NCBI GenBank assembly: GCA_030770535.1
Contig: JASVEC010000009.1
Span: 1,178,001 to 1,242,000, forward strand
DNA length: 64,000 nucleotides
Reading direction: 5' to 3'
Source: Batkoa obscura
Lineage: Eukaryota; Entomophthoromycota; Entomophthoromycetes; Entomophthorales; Batkoaceae
The notes under the pieces are model-generated. The model searched no databases. It had not been told where the DNA came from and saw only the letters and a list, made by a program, of their open reading frames with translations. This document shows, piece by piece, positions 61,294 through 64,000 of the stretch; the first letter of the stretch is position 1; each line of letters begins with the position of its first letter. The translations under genes and the position numbers were made by a program.

Positions 61294-64000
61294 CTAGAAT
61301 GAATTGCGACGTCTAAATCTAGGGCGATAATCATTTGGAGTGCTTGCGCTTGTAGAAATGGTAGATGAAACCTTTTCCATGTTATGGGCAGAAACATTTG
61401 AATTGGTCCAAGTAGATATCAGCCCTTCATCATGCCAAGTTTGAACACATTTTTGACCATGGGCATAACCTACTGCTTCAATATTGGTAAATGATCCAAA
61501 CTCTAAAGTTCCATACTTTTGGACCGGGAGACGAATATAAAGACATCCCGGTATCTTTTTAGCTGCTTCAATTTGAGAAACACTCGAGATATAGGCAAGC
61601 CTGGATTGAATATCAGCAAGAGAAAGAATCTTAGGACGATAAAAGGGATTTAGTTTGGAAAGGACGACATACCATCCAGATAATGAATCTCCATAATTAG
61701 TAAAATTATCTTCATTATCTTCTCCAGCGACATCCAGAGCAAATATAGTTTCTACACCCATTGAATGCATAACTTCGACTGGAAGGTAGTCTAAATATCC
61801 ACCATCTAGTAGTAAATTATTACCGTCACATAAAGGAGGCAAAAATCCAGAAAGCGACATAGAAGCTCTAACATATCTCCACAAATACCCAGATTGATGA
61901 ACTTCAAGTCGAGAATGGGTAATATTAGTGGTGACACAATAATATGGCAGCCATAAATCCTCAATTCTAATATCTTTAAATGTTTTCCAAATACCTCGAT
62001 TAAACTCATGCCCTGAAAACCAAGAAATAATAGGATAAGTAAGGTCCGTAACTTTACGCCATAAACTTGCCATTCTATTGGAAAATACTCTAGCTGGTGC
62101 AAACATAGCAACAGTATCTGAATCTCTAGCATACAATCCTCCTACATAAGCTCCAATACTACATCCTCCAACAATATCGATTGGTATCCCTGCTTCTTCA
62201 AGGGCCCTTATAAAACCTAAATGAGCAATTCCTCTTGCTCCTCCTCCACCAAGGACTAAACCAATAGATCTTCCACATAGACGACGTGCCAAACGGGAAA
62301 AATCAGATCTAATACCGGTATAAGATGAGGGTTGATGAATAGATTTCTTTGATAAACCTACACCAGCAACGTCAGCGTAATACTGGTGGAGTTGATCTTT
62401 AAGTTCATTTAAGGTAGATAATATGGGTGGTACATTCTTCATAATAGCTTGTCGCTTGAGAGGGAACTGCACATGGTGATGTGCATGAATCCAAAGCCTA
62501 GATTTCAACCAATTTTGAGTTGAACCAGAAGGTACCATATGATCTGGATGAAGAAGGACAAGCTCCTTTCTAGCTGTTGTTTTGGAGCTGATTAGAAGTC
62601 TTTCGAATTCTCCAATAGAAGGATCTTTGGATCCTATGCCAATAAGTAAAATACAATCAGCTTGCCGTATACATTGACGGGTCCATGGGGAGTTTACTGC
62701 CCCATCAGCAGTTAATAGAACAATTCTATGACGCTCTTCTTGTTCTATTAACCAATTTTTGAGCTTAAGTTTGCCCATCTTAGTAAACGCATGCCTTCCA
62801 AGTGCAGAATGAACAGAAGCACTATTGATAACTTGAACTGACTCTCCGATACTTTGGAACGAGTCCCTCAATCTAGCAGAAAATTCTTGAATAGGCACAT
62901 TCCCTTTAACTGGGACTATTGCTACTGTTTTTAAATTTGTGTTATTCTTGCCAAAACTCGTCTTTTCTATTGATGATGCTGATTTTACTCTCAAACTAGC
63001 CTGTTGTTCCATTGTTCTGCGTGCAATCATCCTTGAGATTTGAATGGTTACTTCAGGATTTGCAAGCGAAATCGCGTCGAATAAGCTCTTTGGCATCCTT
63101 GCAAGTTCAGAGTCACGAATAGCATGCAAAGTAAAAGGAAGTGGAGAGTTAGTTAACATTTCTAATTCACCAACCGAATCACCTAAACCATATTCAGCTA
63201 GTATGTTTATCCCTTGATCTTCCGATTCAGCAATAGTACGCAACCTCCCATTCAAAACAATATAGATTGCATCGCATATATCATCTTGCTTACACAAAAC
63301 TTTACCTGCGCTAGCTTGGACCCATTCAAGTGCAAAATCAATTTGTAAAACTAAAGGCGGAAGGCGATGAATAAGCCTTTTGGCTAAAGTTAACAGAATA
63401 GCAGGATGTTTTTCAGTTAAGCGATCAAGGTATTTCCTTGGCAAACAAGCCACCAAGGTATTCCCTGCTGCTGTCATGTTAATAAAAGAAGGAGTTCCTG
63501 TAATGGAGCCCAAATACCCTGCTACACATCCTTCGCGTATCTTACTTGTTGGTCCTCCTTTGCTTTTAGTTTTATGACTTGAGAATTTCTTTGATTTATG
63601 CCTAGAGCTTTCCTTATGTTTGTGCGATAAATGCTCTTTCCCGAAATTTGGAAGGCTCACGGAACTCTTCCGACTAACTAAAGCTGGTTTCTCATCCTCG
63701 TTAGTAATATTAATTGAGCCATGAAGCACTAAATAAATTCCATCTAATCTTTCACCTTTGCTGATCATAGTAGCTCCAGATTTAAGATAATAAAGTTCTA
63801 CGTGATCTTCATAGTTATCTCTTAGAGAATTAGGCGAATAAGTTCCTGATGGAGATATAGTAGATGACGCTACATCTTCTTCAGAGTAGTCTGAATCTTC
63901 TTCTTCAATCTCATCCGAATCACGAGAGTATGGCGAACTTTGTGCTCTAGACAAATCACCTGCAGAAGAAGACATTAAATGAATGTTTGGAGTCATTCCA
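61294..64000 (-). CDS. NTE1: lysophospholipase Nte1 (neuropathy target esterase), 5' end outside the window
   Basis: ER-membrane serine esterase that deacylates phosphatidylcholine to glycerophosphocholine. The visible C-terminal ~900 residues hold a Ser-rich region, two cyclic-nucleotide-binding-like domains (SKGERLDGIYLVLHGSINIT; CKQDDICDAIYIVLNGRLRT, YGLGDSVGELEML), the Nte1-specific linker (VAIVPVKGNVP; LLTADGAVNSPWTRQCIRQA) and the patatin catalytic domain. The patatin part has the oxyanion loop GLVLGGGGARGIAHLG, nucleophile Ser in GGCSIGAYVGG and the dyad Asp in LLLDGGYLDYLP. It ends RPRFRRRNSF. The frame stays open to the window edge, so the ATG at 63994-63996 is probably internal; the N-terminal membrane helix and any first cNMP domain expected of Nte1 lie beyond 64000. 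Confidence 0.95.
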   Translation of the reverse strand, partial: GMTPNIHLMSSSAGDLSRAQSSPYSRDSDEIEEEDSDYSEEDVASSTISPSGTYSPNSLRDNYEDHVELYYLKSGATMISKGERLDGIYLVLHGSINITNEDEKPALVSRKSSVSLPNFGKEHLSHKHKESSRHKSKKFSSHKTKSKGGPTSKIREGCVAGYLGSITGTPSFINMTAAGNTLVACLPRKYLDRLTEKHPAILLTLAKRLIHRLPPLVLQIDFALEWVQASAGKVLCKQDDICDAIYIVLNGRLRTIAESEDQGINILAEYGLGDSVGELEMLTNSPLPFTLHAIRDSELARMPKSLFDAISLANPEVTIQISRMIARRTMEQQASLRVKSASSIEKTSFGKNNTNLKTVAIVPVKGNVPIQEFSARLRDSFQSIGESVQVINSASVHSALGRHAFTKMGKLKLKNWLIEQEERHRIVLLTADGAVNSPWTRQCIRQADCILLIGIGSKDPSIGEFERLLISSKTTARKELVLLHPDHMVPSGSTQNWLKSRLWIHAHHHVQFPLKRQAIMKNVPPILSTLNELKDQLHQYYADVAGVGLSKKSIHQPSSYTGIRSDFSRLARRLCGRSIGLVLGGGGARGIAHLGFIRALEEAGIPIDIVGGCSIGAYVGGLYARDSDTVAMFAPARVFSNRMASLWRKVTDLTYPIISWFSGHEFNRGIWKTFKDIRIEDLWLPYYCVTTNITHSRLEVHQSGYLWRYVRASMSLSGFLPPLCDGNNLLLDGGYLDYLPVEVMHSMGVETIFALDVAGEDNEDNFTNYGDSLSGWYVVLSKLNPFYRPKILSLADIQSRLAYISSVSQIEAAKKIPGCLYIRLPVQKYGTLEFGSFTNIEAVGYAHGQKCVQTWHDEGLISTWTNSNVSAHNMEKVSSTISTSASTPNDYRPRFRRRNSF

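Overview
This window is nuclear DNA from a fungus, most likely an early-diverging lineage. The evidence is very AT-rich sequence, spliceosomal introns mostly of about 45-70 bp with GT...AG ends, fungal gene content (chorismate synthase, secreted Rhizomucor-type lipase, Nte1, Fab1, Utp7, Pfs2), and a kinase-like/Sel1-repeat protein of the type expanded in Mucoromycota and relatives. A NELF-B homologue, absent from budding yeast, also fits an early branch. I cannot name the species. No tRNA, rRNA, CRISPR array, retroviral or virus-like element was seen.

Layout. 0.7-4.0 kb (-): SERCA-type calcium ATPase. 5.4-6.5 kb (-): secreted lipase. 7.1-7.8 kb (-): DJ-1/Hsp31 protein. 6.9-18.1 kb is an accessory-looking tract: ten of thirteen copies of a ~105-bp MITE family, two other inverted-repeat elements, a hexanucleotide microsatellite and a decayed ABCC multidrug transporter (12.3-17.3 kb). 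18.1-22.6 kb: divergent pair Utp7 (-) and Pfs2 (+), 67 bp apart. 23.7-26.2 kb (-): a pseudokinase with an MLKL-like plan (helical N-terminus, GFE in place of DFG) plus Sel1 repeats. 28.7-30.2 kb (+): Ulp1/SENP SUMO protease. 30.5-37.0 kb (-): Fab1/PIKfyve lipid kinase. 39.1-40.4 kb (+): chorismate synthase. 41.3-47.3 kb (-): an unrecognised 1916-residue protein. 49.1-50.3 kb (+): unrecognised basic protein. 50.6-52.5 kb (+): UFD1-domain zinc-finger protein. 52.8-55.1 kb (-): NELF-B. 55.3-56.2 kb (+): HORMA-domain protein. 58.6-59.2 kb (+): unrecognised, strongly codon-biased protein. 59.7-60.8 kb (+): U2AF small subunit. 61.3 kb to the window end (-): Nte1, 5' end outside.

The genes do not form one pathway. 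Several belong to nuclear RNA and chromosome biology: Utp7 (pre-rRNA processing), Pfs2 (3' end formation), U2AF35 (splicing), NELF-B (polymerase pausing), Ulp1 (SUMO), HORMA (chromosome axis, checkpoint or repair). Others serve membranes and signalling: SERCA, Fab1, Nte1, lipase. The two observations I would follow first are the MLKL-like pseudokinase-Sel1 protein, which has the architecture of a cell-death or immune effector, and the NELF-B homologue in a fungus. The MITE-rich tract around the dying ABC transporter shows ongoing gene loss.
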